Shown piece by piece: positions 48,640-58,880 of a stretch of DNA of 64,000 bases (its first letter is position 1; every line of letters starts with the position of its first letter). The stretch covers positions 1-64,000 of the forward strand of contig JACCGJ010001953.1 in NCBI GenBank assembly GCA_013407085.1. The letters run 5' to 3'. Position numbers and translations under genes: made by a program. This stretch comes from Atriophallophorus winterbourni (taxonomy: Eukaryota; Platyhelminthes; Trematoda; Plagiorchiida; Microphallidae). Below the pieces are notes generated by a model. It saw only the letters and a program-made list of their open reading frames with translations, was not told the DNA's origin and did no database searches.

Positions 48640-48917
48640 GGGATGAGGATGTGAGCAACACATTACTTTGGTCATCCTTAAGCGCCTTGAGTGCTTTGAC
48701 CAAGAATCACTTTGTGATTCTGTGTTCGAACATCGTGGTTCGTTGTACGAACACTATATAACAGTTAGCATACAAGTATAAACTTGTTTACCTTTAATCC
48801 ACTGTTTCAAGGCTCACTGAACCTGATCTTACTGTCTCCACCTGACGACGGCAAACAGTCAGAAACCGGTAGTGGTGTGTGAGGGATGGGGATGTGAGCA
48901 ACACATTACTTTGGTCA
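48640..48917 (+). repeat. Hammerhead-repeat copy 11, complete unit inserted in the CR1-like ORF
   Basis: The block GGATGTGAGCAACACATTAC starts at 48647 and again at 48890, so the unit is 243 bp and the insert (278 bp) begins and ends with the same 30 or so bases. The flanking 7-mers TTCACAT (48633-48639 and 48918-48924) form a probable target-site duplication. CR1-like protein similarity continues on both sides. It contains the GGTTCG-TTGTA-CGAACC hairpin (48737-48753) and a ribozyme core at 48838-48875 with CTGACGA (U7-to-C, a tolerated position) and GAAA intact. Confidence 0.85.
48838..48875 (+). ncRNA. Hammerhead ribozyme core in the inserted copy
   Basis: CCAC (48838-48841), CTGACGA (48842-48848), stem II GGC/GTC around AAACA, GAAA (48862-48865), ACCGGT stem III (48865-48870), H17 = A48871, GTGG (48872-48875). 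Position 7 of the core is known to be variable in hammerheads, so CTGACGA is still compatible. Stem II is weakened by one G-U pair and a C/A first pair. Confidence 0.6.
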
Positions 48918-49403
48918 TTCACATACCTGTTTAAACAAACGCTGGCAAATTAAGTGATTCTTACAGATTGAAAACGCTTATTAATTTCTCTGATTTATAA
49001 AGGTGGAAATAGCTATGATGTTTCTAATTTCAAATTAATTGTTGACGATCTAATAAAACATTTCGAAAATAATCAGTTGCTTTCTAGAAAACAGCATGGA
49101 TTTAGACGGAATTATTCCTGTTTATCTAATTTACTGATAAAACTGGATGATTGAACAAAAAAGTTTGATAAAGGGCAAGCAATGCACGCCAGTTACCTAG
49201 ATATCTCCAAAACATTTGATCGTGTTAACCATAGCCTACTACTGCAAAAGCTTGAAATAATTTGATATCACCGGAAAGTTGTTGAATTGTCTAAATGATT
49301 ACCTAACAAATCGCACTACCCAGAAACGTGTTGACGGCGAATTATCAAAACCAAGCGCAGCTACTAGCGGAGTTCCCCAAGGTTTAGGCATTGGTCCGAT
49401 CCT

Positions 49404-49863
49404 TAGGCTTAGTCATGTCTACAGAATGGAAAATGGTCGTATTCCGAAAGATCTACTCTATGGTGAGTTGCAATTAGGAAGTCGACCATTAAGCAGACCG
49501 CACTTGCGGTAAAAAGACGTTTGCAAAAGAGATATGAAAGCTCTTGGCATTGATCCGGCGAGTTAAGAAGAACTTGCTCTTGACCGCTCACATTGGAGGC
49601 ACTGTGTAAAGCGTCGTCTGCAAGCTGGGGAGGAGCAGATACAGCTCTTGGCTGCTGCACGCAGATCACGCTGCCGGCGTGCAACTGATGCAATACAACC
49701 GAGTTCTGACTTTCGTTGCCAGCGCTGCGGGAGAAATTGTTCCTCCCGAATCGGACTGTTTAGTTATTCCAAAAGCTGCAGAACTTGAACATTCACGCAT
49801 TCACATTGTGATGTACATCCATGGTCGACATCGACCGAAGGAGGCCAACAACAACAACAACAA
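49404..49863 (+). mobile_element. C2HC-finger LINE, C-terminal domain and 3' end
   Basis: The plus strand reads HVYRMENGRIPKDLLYGELQ, then DVCKRDMKALGIDP, EELALDRSHWRHCVKRRLQ, and RCQRCGRNCSSRIGLFS followed by KSC (49717-49779), the C-terminal C2HC finger of a metazoan LINE type. The His position is Tyr, and stops follow PHLR and DPAS. A very short 3' UTR (GATGTACATCCATGG) leads to a CAA tail at 49846-49863. The first 35 codons are in frame with the CR1-like RT before them. Confidence 0.85.
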
Positions 49864-50154
49864 CCCCTTCCCGCCTAAACTGTAGAAGGTATTTTCATTC
49901 TGTCCGTGTCGGTTTTACTTGGAAATGTTCACCTTCCACCGTTGCACAAACTACTAGCTTGCATGACTTTAAAACGAAATTAGACGACTTTTTATTGAAT
50001 AATACGTTTCCCGAACACGTTTATACTCCTTAATCTAACTCCTTATCATGTTTTATACACTTACATTTCAATTTTTACTTTCCTATGGTTATTGTTAGGA
50101 ATGTTGCTTTTTAGACCATTAGAAAAACCTTATTTTACCTTGAATTACCTTGAT

Positions 50155-52721
50155 TCATACTCTAACAAAACATTTGCATTTAAACGATTTTATCGCACAT
50201 CTTCCAAGACCGGTTTTGTGCTAGCTGAACTCATTGGGTGGGGATAGTACAATCAGGAGCTGTTGTGCATATAGCTCCTATCTGTTTCACAATCAAATAT
50301 GTGATAAAGGTCCACATATTGTAATGGCATGATTGACATATCGAGCTCGAGGAATTACATCCACGGTGTTGCACTATATAACGTTGGGCTTCTTTTGAGC
50401 AACGAGTAGTATATGATGATCGAAAAGCAGTACAAAGCACGATTGGTGTCGTCCTTGTTGATAATTATCAGGTTTCCTTGTCCGTGACCGGGTATTTGAA
50501 CTACATCCTGACTTTCTCATACGGATTGACGACCACAAGAACCGCATTATAAAACGTCAACTGATTGATGATGTCTATCAGTCTGAAGAGAGGTCATAAC
50601 GTGGACGTTGATAATATAGCTGTATTGCAGCGTTGCATTAGGTCTCATATGAAACTCTTGTGTGCGGTGGCAGATAAACTCATGGACTTGAATGCCGTTG
50701 AATGCCGTCGTGCAAAGTTAAGCAATGGCGATGAAATGATTGTTATGTTGTCGTGTTCCTTACTGGGACTATACACCTTTGTTTTTATACCAGAAGCGAA
50801 ACTAAACAAAATCTGTTCTGAGCGATTGCATACATAATCCTTTCATTATTTAAAAAACCATTCATTTATTTGAATTTAAATAACGATTATTGATGTTTAC
50901 TTGCTAAAAGTGCATATTAAATAAGCTGCTTCTAAGATGATAGGAATTGATTTTAGTATTCGTAGTTTTTCCATAGACAATCGGTGCATTATATACATTA
51001 TCCTAAGTATTTTACCAGTCTTCAACCTTGAATGGAAGATAGTAATCCACCATTTTGGAAGAAAATATCCCGAGGATGTTTGGCAGTAATGCAGAATAAA
51101 ATTATGCAAATTTGTCACCGAATTTCGATTCACTCACGACGCCGTCTCTAACGCATCAATAGAAAATTTGCAATGCATTTCACTCTTCACAGACACCTCA
51201 GAATACAGAGTGACGTTGATTAACTCGGCTAATTAATTAACTTCCAATTTGTCATTTCGAATTCAATCTGACAGTTGTTTCATTCCCAAAACGAGTAGAT
51301 TTGTTTTACTTTTCTAACAATCTTTATGAAAACCGTCGTTTATTTTTCTCTTTCGATGGAAACTGCAAAGTCTAAGTCCGTTATTACAACAGATTTGGTA
51401 ATTTTTCGAAATTACTCAAAAATCTCCTCAAGCATCCAACGGAAGGAATTTAATATCAAATTTAAAACACAAACATTAAAAGCAATTTTTTTTAGTCTTG
51501 GCGTTTAAAAATCATATTTCAGAAAATTGCTGAATGACCAAAACTTCTCAGTGTTAATTCCATTCCGGTCGAAATACCTTCAGATTTGTTTCACCAAACT
51601 CAAATTATGGACACTAGATTGTTGATAAGAGGAACTGTCGGATACATGATTCACTCTTTTTTGGTGCTGATGCACTAATTTTGTTTTTCACACTGAAAAT
51701 GATTACTAAAATTACATGTATAGACTGCTTATATAGGGGATGCATTCGAAGAAATCAACTATAGAATTAAATATCAGCAAACACTCTTAATTGAGGGCAA
51801 ATATATATCTCTAAATGATGTTTCAGTTTTATCTGAACAGATTTTGAGACAAACCGCTATGTAACCCTTGATAAACGAGGAATACTTTGGTGCTAAATAA
51901 AACCATATCTATGCTGGAGCTGTTGCAATTTTCACGTCTTGTTCGAATGCAGACAATAAGTTACACAGAGCTAACAGCTTCAATCTGTCGCTCGATAAAG
52001 CAGCGAGAAATCATTGGTACGCGTGAACTCGATTGTGCACCGTGTAGGTAATGTGTGTGATCGGTAGATTGACACGACTTGTAAATATGTAATTATACCT
52101 TGTCTTACGAAAACTGCAGGCTAGAGCGACATTTAGTTATGCCATCGCTTGCCCGTTAGGGATATTGGTTACTATGGTATATACTAATATACTAATACTA
52201 ATATCAATACTATCATTGATCTATAAACAATATACCGATTTTAATATACATCAAGTTACAAAGAGATTGGTTAGCTGACCGATATAAAATTTATTTTCCT
52301 GTTCGGTTTATTGGTCTTACAAGAATTTTGCATCAGGAGCGTAACTTTAGCTTGAAATTGTTATAATCTTCTGTATTCAAGCTCTTCGTGCATGATTATT
52401 CACCAAGGGGATTTAGTATAACAGCTTTAGCTGAGCACATGTGTATCATCAATTGTACATATAAATTTGCCGGTCCTTTGTAGAAATAATACTACAAAGG
52501 AACAAAACCGGATGTGATTACGTCACGCTTAATCAGAGCCAAATTGTGTTCCGTATTTTATTGTCTGTTCACCCGGGCTTCAAGTCACTCGATCCAACAT
52601 TAACCACGTCACTCAATGCGTCTCACAGCCACTTGATGTTTGTGTCACAATTCTTCCTTGAAATCCCCCTGTCCAACGCTAATCGCGTTCACCTACGGAT
52701 CCCACAACACAAAATAATACC
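50155..52721. other. Non-coding stretch
   Basis: A 90-codon frame at 50565-50837 has no recognised domain. A 9-bp hairpin lies at 52475-52500. No gene is supported. Confidence 0.4.
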
Positions 52722-52795
52722 AATTGGTCAAACGCGTTTATTACTCACAAGAACAATTAAGAAAACGCGCTTATCATTTATAGGCAAATCACCTA
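52722..52795 (+). repeat. Dispersed repeat shared with 33819-33896
   Basis: Same order of blocks as the 33.8-kb copy (TTGGTCA, ACGCGTTTATTAC, CGCTTATC, TTTATAGGCAAATC). It lies inside a 131-codon open frame (52546-52941) that has no recognisable domain and is therefore doubtful as a gene. Confidence 0.6.
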
Positions 52796-53374
52796 ATCAC
52801 AACACTGACGTGAAGCATGTCAGTAACGCTGAGCACTTCAATCTGATTTGTTCATCGATTTCGTGCCAACCGGAAAAATTAAATCCTTCTCCATCCAAGG
52901 ATCGTTTACCCGACCTTGACGAATTGCATATCCATCAATAGCCGCTGAAGTTACTCATCGTATCATGTTTCTCTGGATGTTTTCGTTCGAACTGTTCTCA
53001 TGCAATCCTTCTAAAATCCCGAATTATTTCGAATTCATTACTGTCGTAGTCGGTCGTTTTGATGCATCCAACTCATGTGCTGTGCCGGAGCGTAGTGCTC
53101 GCTAATATATTCCGCAGCACCGCAATACATCGATTCAAAGTTGTAGTAGTTATGATTCAAACATCCAATAAGAATTAGAAATAGATATTTCTTTGTGATG
53201 CATCAAAGTGATTTACATATTTTTCATTGCTATACAACTGATCGAATTACTTCCAACTAACCACAGATTCCGATTCTTCCTCGCAGCTTACAGCTGTGGG
53301 TACGTATGCATGAGCACATTTTAGTGGCAAACAAGTAAAAGATCGAATTAAACTATCTGAAGCACCGATGAACT

Positions 53375-53399
53375 CTGAGTTCTGAGTTCTGAGTTCTGA
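53375..53399 (+). repeat. (CTGAGTT)n tandem repeat
   Basis: About 3.6 copies of a 7-bp unit. The same unit ends the CR1-like copy at 34426-34442, but here no LINE 3' region was recognised before it. Confidence 0.8.
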
Positions 53400-53444
53400 T
53401 GACAGTGTTCTGAAAAATGGTCATTCTAAACAAGATATGGATGT

Positions 53445-53575
53445 ACGCTACTACTATTTCAAGGCTCACTGATTCTGATTCAACTCTCTCCACCTAACGA
53501 CGGTAAACAGCCAGAAAACGGTTGTGGTATGTAAAGGATGGTGATGTGAGCATCACAACACATATTGATTTTCTG
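53445..53575 (+). repeat. Hammerhead-repeat family copy 12
   Basis: CTATTTCAAGGCTCACTG through CCAC, CTAACGA (53494-53500), GGTAAACAGCC, GAAAA, CGGTTGTGG to GATGTGAGCATCAC. G5-to-A and other core changes suggest an inactive ribozyme. Confidence 0.75.
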
Positions 53576-56504
53576 TTTTAAAGACAATATGGTTTTACTA
53601 GTTGTGTATTCAGGCTGAACGGAATTCACACTGAACAGTTCGGAAAAAAAATTTTTGGAAGTTAATATGAAACTCATTTCTTAAATCTGTCGTCCAAGTT
53701 GTTTCTCTCGGTGTCTCGGTGGTTATGTGTTATGGAATTAAAGTACGTTTCCCATCTAGAAATAATCTAGATTCATTATCTGAGAGGCAGCGCCAAATAT
53801 ACCTCGATTTAAGTGAATCAAAAGGTAAAATATGTGTTTATTTAGACCACAGTGCGCAACCAAACATTGTATACATTTTGGCAGTCTATTAAGAATACCT
53901 TTGAACAATTGTACTATCTTCAATTTATATATTACTATTAAAATACCATTGATTCTTTTGTGCGCTTGAACTGAATCATGAAAGCCATGTTTAATTTGCG
54001 AATTAATTTATATTTGGAGAGATGAGTTTATTCAGATTAAAATTGGAACCGTCTTTTTAATACATTATTCTACAAAGTAACAATCTTCTTCCTATTTAAT
54101 AACAATATTAACCATTCTAAATCGAAAGTATATGCACTTTCCCATTGACTACAAAACGTTTTTCGTCGCACAATGTAGCAGTGAATACGTGAACATATTG
54201 TCCGAAAACTGTTTCGTTTCAGTCTCCAAATAGATTACCTTCACTGGAAAATAATTAATATCGTTTCATCTGCACAATTCCAAATAACAGCTAGCGCATA
54301 ATTCGGTATCCCCATGGGAAATCACTTTTGAAACAAAACACGTAACCCACCGCAACTAATTTGGTTTGAGGAAATCGTCTCACAAACTTATCTTCAGTGT
54401 TTATTTTGATACTGATTGATGCAGTACAATTCATAAATGGATCATGACATCGGAATTCAGAAGATTCAAGTTGATGTGTTTTAAAACATTTTGGCGCCAA
54501 ACAAACTGATCTGAACAACCCTCTCAACTGGAGTAACTGCGCGTTCCTTCCACCACGTTAATTATTTGTTTTCAGTCCACGGGTCGCTAAATAAAATATG
54601 CAAATGCCACGAAAACCGCTGTCTCAGTTTTGGCGGTAGATTGGTTAACTAATTTGTTTTGCAAGGAAAACGAAATATTGCTTTCCAATATTGAATGATC
54701 GGAGTGAGACAATATTGGGGGAATTTTAAATCCACCATTCGGTAAGAGCTCCATTAAAATGTTGAGCAAAACATTAGAAAATGGTGACAAAATGTAAATA
54801 ATTTCTTTTACAAATGTTCAAAGTTTGACGTAGTGAAGTTAGTAAGCGTTCACTAGACGATTTCAGCGATTAATTGTCTGTACGACTGTGTGTATGAAAA
54901 TATCAATCCTTTAATATTTGTAATTCGTTCTGAAAAATTATTCGTAGAATAAAAAGTGATTATGTGTTAATAAAATAGAATATTTAAATGATTTCCGCCT
55001 GATTTTTGGGTCTAAATATCACCCGGTTTTCAAGAATTAAAAGATCACAATGACAAAATGCACTTCGCATCACAATCACCATAGTAAATTAATTATTCGT
55101 TGGAGCTAAAGAAATAATTCATAACATTGCAATGTCAATTATAATCACGTTGAATGTTCGTCGTGGGTAAATAACCAGGTGAGTTAAACTGTTTTGCAAC
55201 AAATGTGTGAAAATTTCGATTGGATGTCTTAACCTTGAGATCGCCGCAGGTGTTGAAGTCTGACGACCGGCAACATGTTTGACAAAATATTTTCTTAGCA
55301 AAAGGAACAAAATTGAACGTAATTTTCACGAAATTTGGTTTGTTCCAATTTAACTATGAATTAAACATTTGATGTAATTTGGGAATTTTTCATATTATTT
55401 CACAACAAAATAATTTCACGCATGATAAACCCCATTTTCTCCCATCTATGTGGATTCGAATTAAAATTTAATTTTTCGAATTGCTCTCGTAAAATTATCT
55501 GGCGATGCCAAAATAATTGGGCATGCGATCGCCGTAGGCAGATTGGTATTCATTTTCACTAACTAACGCAACACATAATTATCGGTTCCAATCCGGAATT
55601 ACGACATCAGAAAATAATAATACTCAGCCGATTCTACCAGCATAGACACATTTTATTTTGCAATAACATTTCGGCATTGTTCGCAAGAAAGTTCATCTAT
55701 TTGGAGAACTGCCGTCCAAATAATCGCGTTAGGATGCTCACGTTTTCAATGAATTCAAGCAGTAGGATGTTTCCAACGGAGTGAAATTCACATATGTCAC
55801 AAATTAATCAGAGAAAAAGATTTTATATTGAAATGTAAAACATTTTGTCATTTTCAAATTTGATAAACAGAGCATATCTAGTGTTGTTCACAACTCACGC
55901 TTTTAAACTACAATCGGCTTTTGGCTATTTGCCGGTAATCAGGTTCAGTGTTAGCAAATTTAATATTTTTGATTGCAATTAAACACTGACATTTGAGATA
56001 AGGATTTAATGATTCGGCATTTTAAAGGAACCTCTTAATTTCGAAAGATTTCACCGCACTTACTATGGCCCATTCATGATTTGGGGTATCGAGAAGTAAT
56101 ATCCAAATTTTTCGATCTATTAATGAGTTTACCGATTGTTTCCACACCAGCCCCATAATCTTCAGATCTATCTAGAGTGCAGCGGAAAGATTTTCTTACG
56201 CGTCGTTTGAAAGGAATTCAGATAATGAGCTGCTTTGGCTATATTTCCGATGAGCCTTCGTAGGCAATCGTTTATTCATTTTGCTGTGGATGGACAGAAA
56301 TATCTTTTATTTTAAACGTGTTGGCAATCAGTAACGATATCCAATGCTAAAAGTTCAAATTAAACTTTATTAAAACATCTTCGAAATAGCAACATTCGCA
56401 AGACAGGTGGACACAGTTTTTAGTTATGATACGATTTTTCCGATGATTTCCGAAACAAAGACGTCAATTTTTCATGCTACTGACATCTCCCTCAATTTCA
56501 CACC
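53576..56504. other. Non-coding stretch with a decayed hammerhead-repeat remnant (-) at 55880-55955
   Basis: The remnant at 55880-55955 reads GTTGTTCACA, then GGCTTTTGGCTATTTGCCG and AATCAGGTTCAGTG, a minus-strand echo of the family. Nothing else was recognised. Confidence 0.4.
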
Positions 56505-56560
56505 TAGAATAGTTTTTGTCTGTTCGCTGTCATCAGTTGTAAACCTGAGATTAGCTTCAG
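56505..56560 (-). repeat. Hammerhead-repeat remnant, minus strand
   Basis: On the minus strand it reads CTGATGACAGCGAACAGAC followed by AAAAAC, aligning to the core of the family with the GAAA lost. Short and degenerate. Confidence 0.4.
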
Positions 56561-56674
56561 AATCCATTTAGTTCAGAAAAATTGTGTTATCTTGGGACAA
56601 AAATGAGTGTGCAAGTTAGCTAAAAAGTTTGATGTTTGAAGACGCTGGTTGACACGTCTAGTATCGACCAATCA

Positions 56675-56765
56675 TTTATTGTTTCAATGCACGTAATTCC
56701 TGATTGTACTGTCCGTACCAGATGACTGCAACTGATACAAATGCATGGGAACATTGATTTTTTTG
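56675..56765 (+). repeat. Hammerhead-repeat family, subfamily 2 copy
   Basis: TTTATTGTTTCAA, GATTGTACTGTCC, CCAGATGACTGCAACTGATAC and AAATGCATGG follow the order of the copies at 44.5 and 58.4 kb. The core is largely lost. Confidence 0.5.
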
Positions 56766-56924
56766 CGTTTGCCAAGTTTATTTTCTATAGGTGGGTTCTT
56801 TTAATATAATTTTTATTAAGCAAAGATTATATCATACGTTACCAGATGCTTTTCAATAAAAAATTTCGACATAACCGGCTTTTATCCCTGTACTGTACAC
56901 AAAATATTAACTACGTCACAAAAG

Positions 56925-57942
56925 GACCAGTGCTTTTCTTAGTATACATCAATGATTTACATGAGACGCTCTCATGCAAGGTAGTTCTTTTTGCGGATGA
57001 TGTTAAACTTTGGATGCAAATAAAATCAACTGCAGACTGCGTAAAACTGCAAAGTGATTTAGATGCACTACACGAATGGTCAGTTAGAAATAAACTGCCG
57101 TTCAATTTTCAAAAGTGCAAGTTACTGCAAATCGGCAAGCCCTTTCAGTACGAATATCACTTTGGGCAGACTATTTTGAGCTGGACCAAATCGGAGAAGG
57201 ATCTTGGAGTCTGGATATGTGGCAGCCTAAAGAACAGCGTGCATTGTGAGGTCATTTACAAGCGTGCTTCAAAGCTTCTAGGTATGCTTCGACGGATCTT
57301 CAGAACCTTTACGCTTGTAACGTTGCCAAGCATCATGAAGACCTACTTAATTCCCACAATGGAACATGCATCGCAAGCATGGACTCCGTGGATGAAAAAA
57401 GATATATTCTTGCTTGACAGGATATATCATCGTGCAACTAAACTCGTGCGTGGGTTTCGAGACCTTACATACGAGGAAAGGTTGAAAAAGCTAAAGCTCC
57501 CCACTCCCCTTCAACGTAGAATTCGAAGTGACGTTATCATTACTTACAAGATATTGAATACTCCAGATCATCCACTCAAACATTTGTTCAAATACCGTGA
57601 ATCAGGAATTACACGTAGCCACTCAGCGGCACTACAAATTCCCCATTCCCGTACTAATTGTCGCCGATATTTCTATTCGGTACGTGTATGTTTCCTGTGG
57701 AATGCCCTTCCCGAAGCAATTATCACCTCTCCCTGTATCCAAACATTCACTCGAACCTTGGACACTTATTTGTTACACAACGAATTGACGATGCCTGTGT
57801 ATTGACTCAGGGTAAGCATATTACTTGACTCCAGTGACATCGTATAATTGTTTTTATACCTCTTATTGAACGCATATTTACTATGATATGGTAATTGTGA
57901 AGCTATGTGCTTTTTGTGACCATAAATTCTTGAATCTTGAAT
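56925..57942 (+). mobile_element. CR1-like LINE, 5'-truncated, long intact RT C-terminal half
   Basis: The best-preserved LINE reading frame of the window, open to a TGA at 57803-57805. From the 5' truncation it reads GPVLFLVYINDL, VVLFADDVKLW (catalytic FADD at 56990-57001), LPFNFQKCKLLQIG, SEKDLGVWI, YKRASKLLGMLRR, EHASQAWTPW, LLDRIYHRATKLVRGF, LQRRIRSDVIITYKIL, HPLKHLF, and the C-terminal HSRTNCRRYFYSV and FLWNALPE. This covers RT motif C through the thumb and C-terminus. The endonuclease, fingers and motif A are absent, so it cannot be active. The 3' UTR ends in ACCATAAATT then CTTGAAT units. The open frame starts upstream (56846) in unrelated sequence. It is probably one of the youngest copies here. 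Confidence 0.9.
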
Positions 57943-58354
57943 ATTCGTGCATACCATGCTGATAAAAGATTGAGTGTGTTTGAAGTAGATTTAAAATCAT
58001 GTTCACGTCTCGAAATGTGTGCTGGTAGCAATTGAGATAAAAGCTGCCGGGCACTAGCAGCCTGTTAACTAAACGATACCACGACACAGTTGTGGTTTTT
58101 GGCAGACAAATGAAAATTTCCAAGCATTAAAATTATCGCATTTAATTAAAACAATGTGAGAAACTTCCAATGCTTGTAATTTAGTTGTTAAGCCTTGTAC
58201 ATTACGGCTTGAACGGAATATGAAATATAGCAATAACAATAAGGGGAATCAAATTTTGCTTGTATGCAACTGTTGGACAAGGCTGGTACTCAGAAAGTTT
58301 TATGGTATAAAAAGCAGTAAGCTTAACAATAACATGTACCAACCTTATCCAACA

Positions 58355-58490
58355 GTGGTAACAAGGAAAACATGTTTACCATTTTTCTTCTGTTTCAAGC
58401 GCATGCGGATTCAGATCCTACTGTCCCTACCCGATGAGTGCACACAGCACGAAACCCTTCGTTGTGTATTAGATGCAAATGCATGTAAAT
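58355..58490 (+). repeat. Hammerhead-repeat, subfamily 2, with canonical stem II
   Basis: AACAGTGGTAAC, GTTTACC, CTGTTTCAAG and GATTCAGATCCTACTGTCC precede the core: CCGATGA (58431-58437), stem II GTGC (58438-58441) and GCAC (58447-58450) with loop ACACA, then GAAAC (58451-58455). The first stem II pair is the canonical G-C. Stem III and the cleavage site are less clear (CCCTTCGTTGTG). Confidence 0.65.
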
Positions 58491-58539
58491 GAGCTATCTT
58501 TTCATGAAAAGGAAGAATGCTCATTTTTGATTGAATGTG

Positions 58540-58880
58540 CTAAATTGGTCGATATATGAAGTTGCGTACGTTCCGTAAGTTCTAGCCTATCAAAACTCAC
58601 CAAATCAGCAGATTTTCAAAAGAAGTCTTGATGCCTTTTTGACCCTAAACCTGTGCATCTAAGAAAACTATACATCTTAACACCATGCACCTACACTTGT
58701 CATCCCACCAATTGAAAACAAATTCTGCCCTTTGGATTTTTTTCTGATTCTTGAGCTTTTCAGTAAGCAACCGAATCCCATTTTTGTTTGTAATATTATT
58801 CGTAGTTCCCATATTGTTCTGTAGTTTTTATTAAGCTATATGCTTTTTAGACCATTAAAATTGAATTGAATTGAATTGAA
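58540..58880 (+). mobile_element. CR1-like LINE, extreme 3' end with (TTGAA)n tail
   Basis: SPNQQIFKRSLDAFLTLNLCI and a stop (58601-58662) match the end of the CR1-like ORF (TSPCIQTFTRTLDTYLL at 57727-57777). The 3' UTR ends TGCTTTTTAGACCATTAAAA, as at 50105, followed by four TTGAA units (58861-58880). Confidence 0.75.

Larger units (their letters stand above)
47285..50154 (+). mobile_element. CR1-like LINE, AP endonuclease plus RT, twice interrupted
   Basis: This is the longest element of the window. The AP-endonuclease domain is legible: LEKIDELRAFILKCSPDIIAVTETWLQ (ETWL at 47386-47397), FILVGDFNLPN (47685-47700), LLDLVLTSNE, and LSDHVVIQF (SDH at 47903-47911). A linker (48310-48590) leads into the RT: LIYKGG, LLSRKQHGFRRNYSC, YLDISKTFDRVNHSLL (49194 on), and GVPQG (49369-49383). 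A hammerhead repeat splits the start of the RT (48640-48917). From about 49404 a piece of another LINE replaces the FADD-to-thumb part. CR1 sequence resumes at 49870 with LNCRRYFHSVRVGFTW and ends after a TTAGACCATTAG 3' UTR in an ACCTTGAATT-type tail. Many stops are present and it is dead. Confidence 0.85.

Noticed and set aside
48648..48920. The ribozyme repeat as a solo LTR because of its terminal direct repeats
   Set aside because: The end repeats are just the overlap of a 243-bp unit read slightly more than once. There are no TG/CA ends, and the copy at 18.1-18.4 kb shows true tandem continuation.
52546..52941. 131-codon open frame as a gene
   Set aside because: It contains a dispersed repeat also found at 33.8 kb, has no recognisable domain, and starts at an arbitrary ATG.
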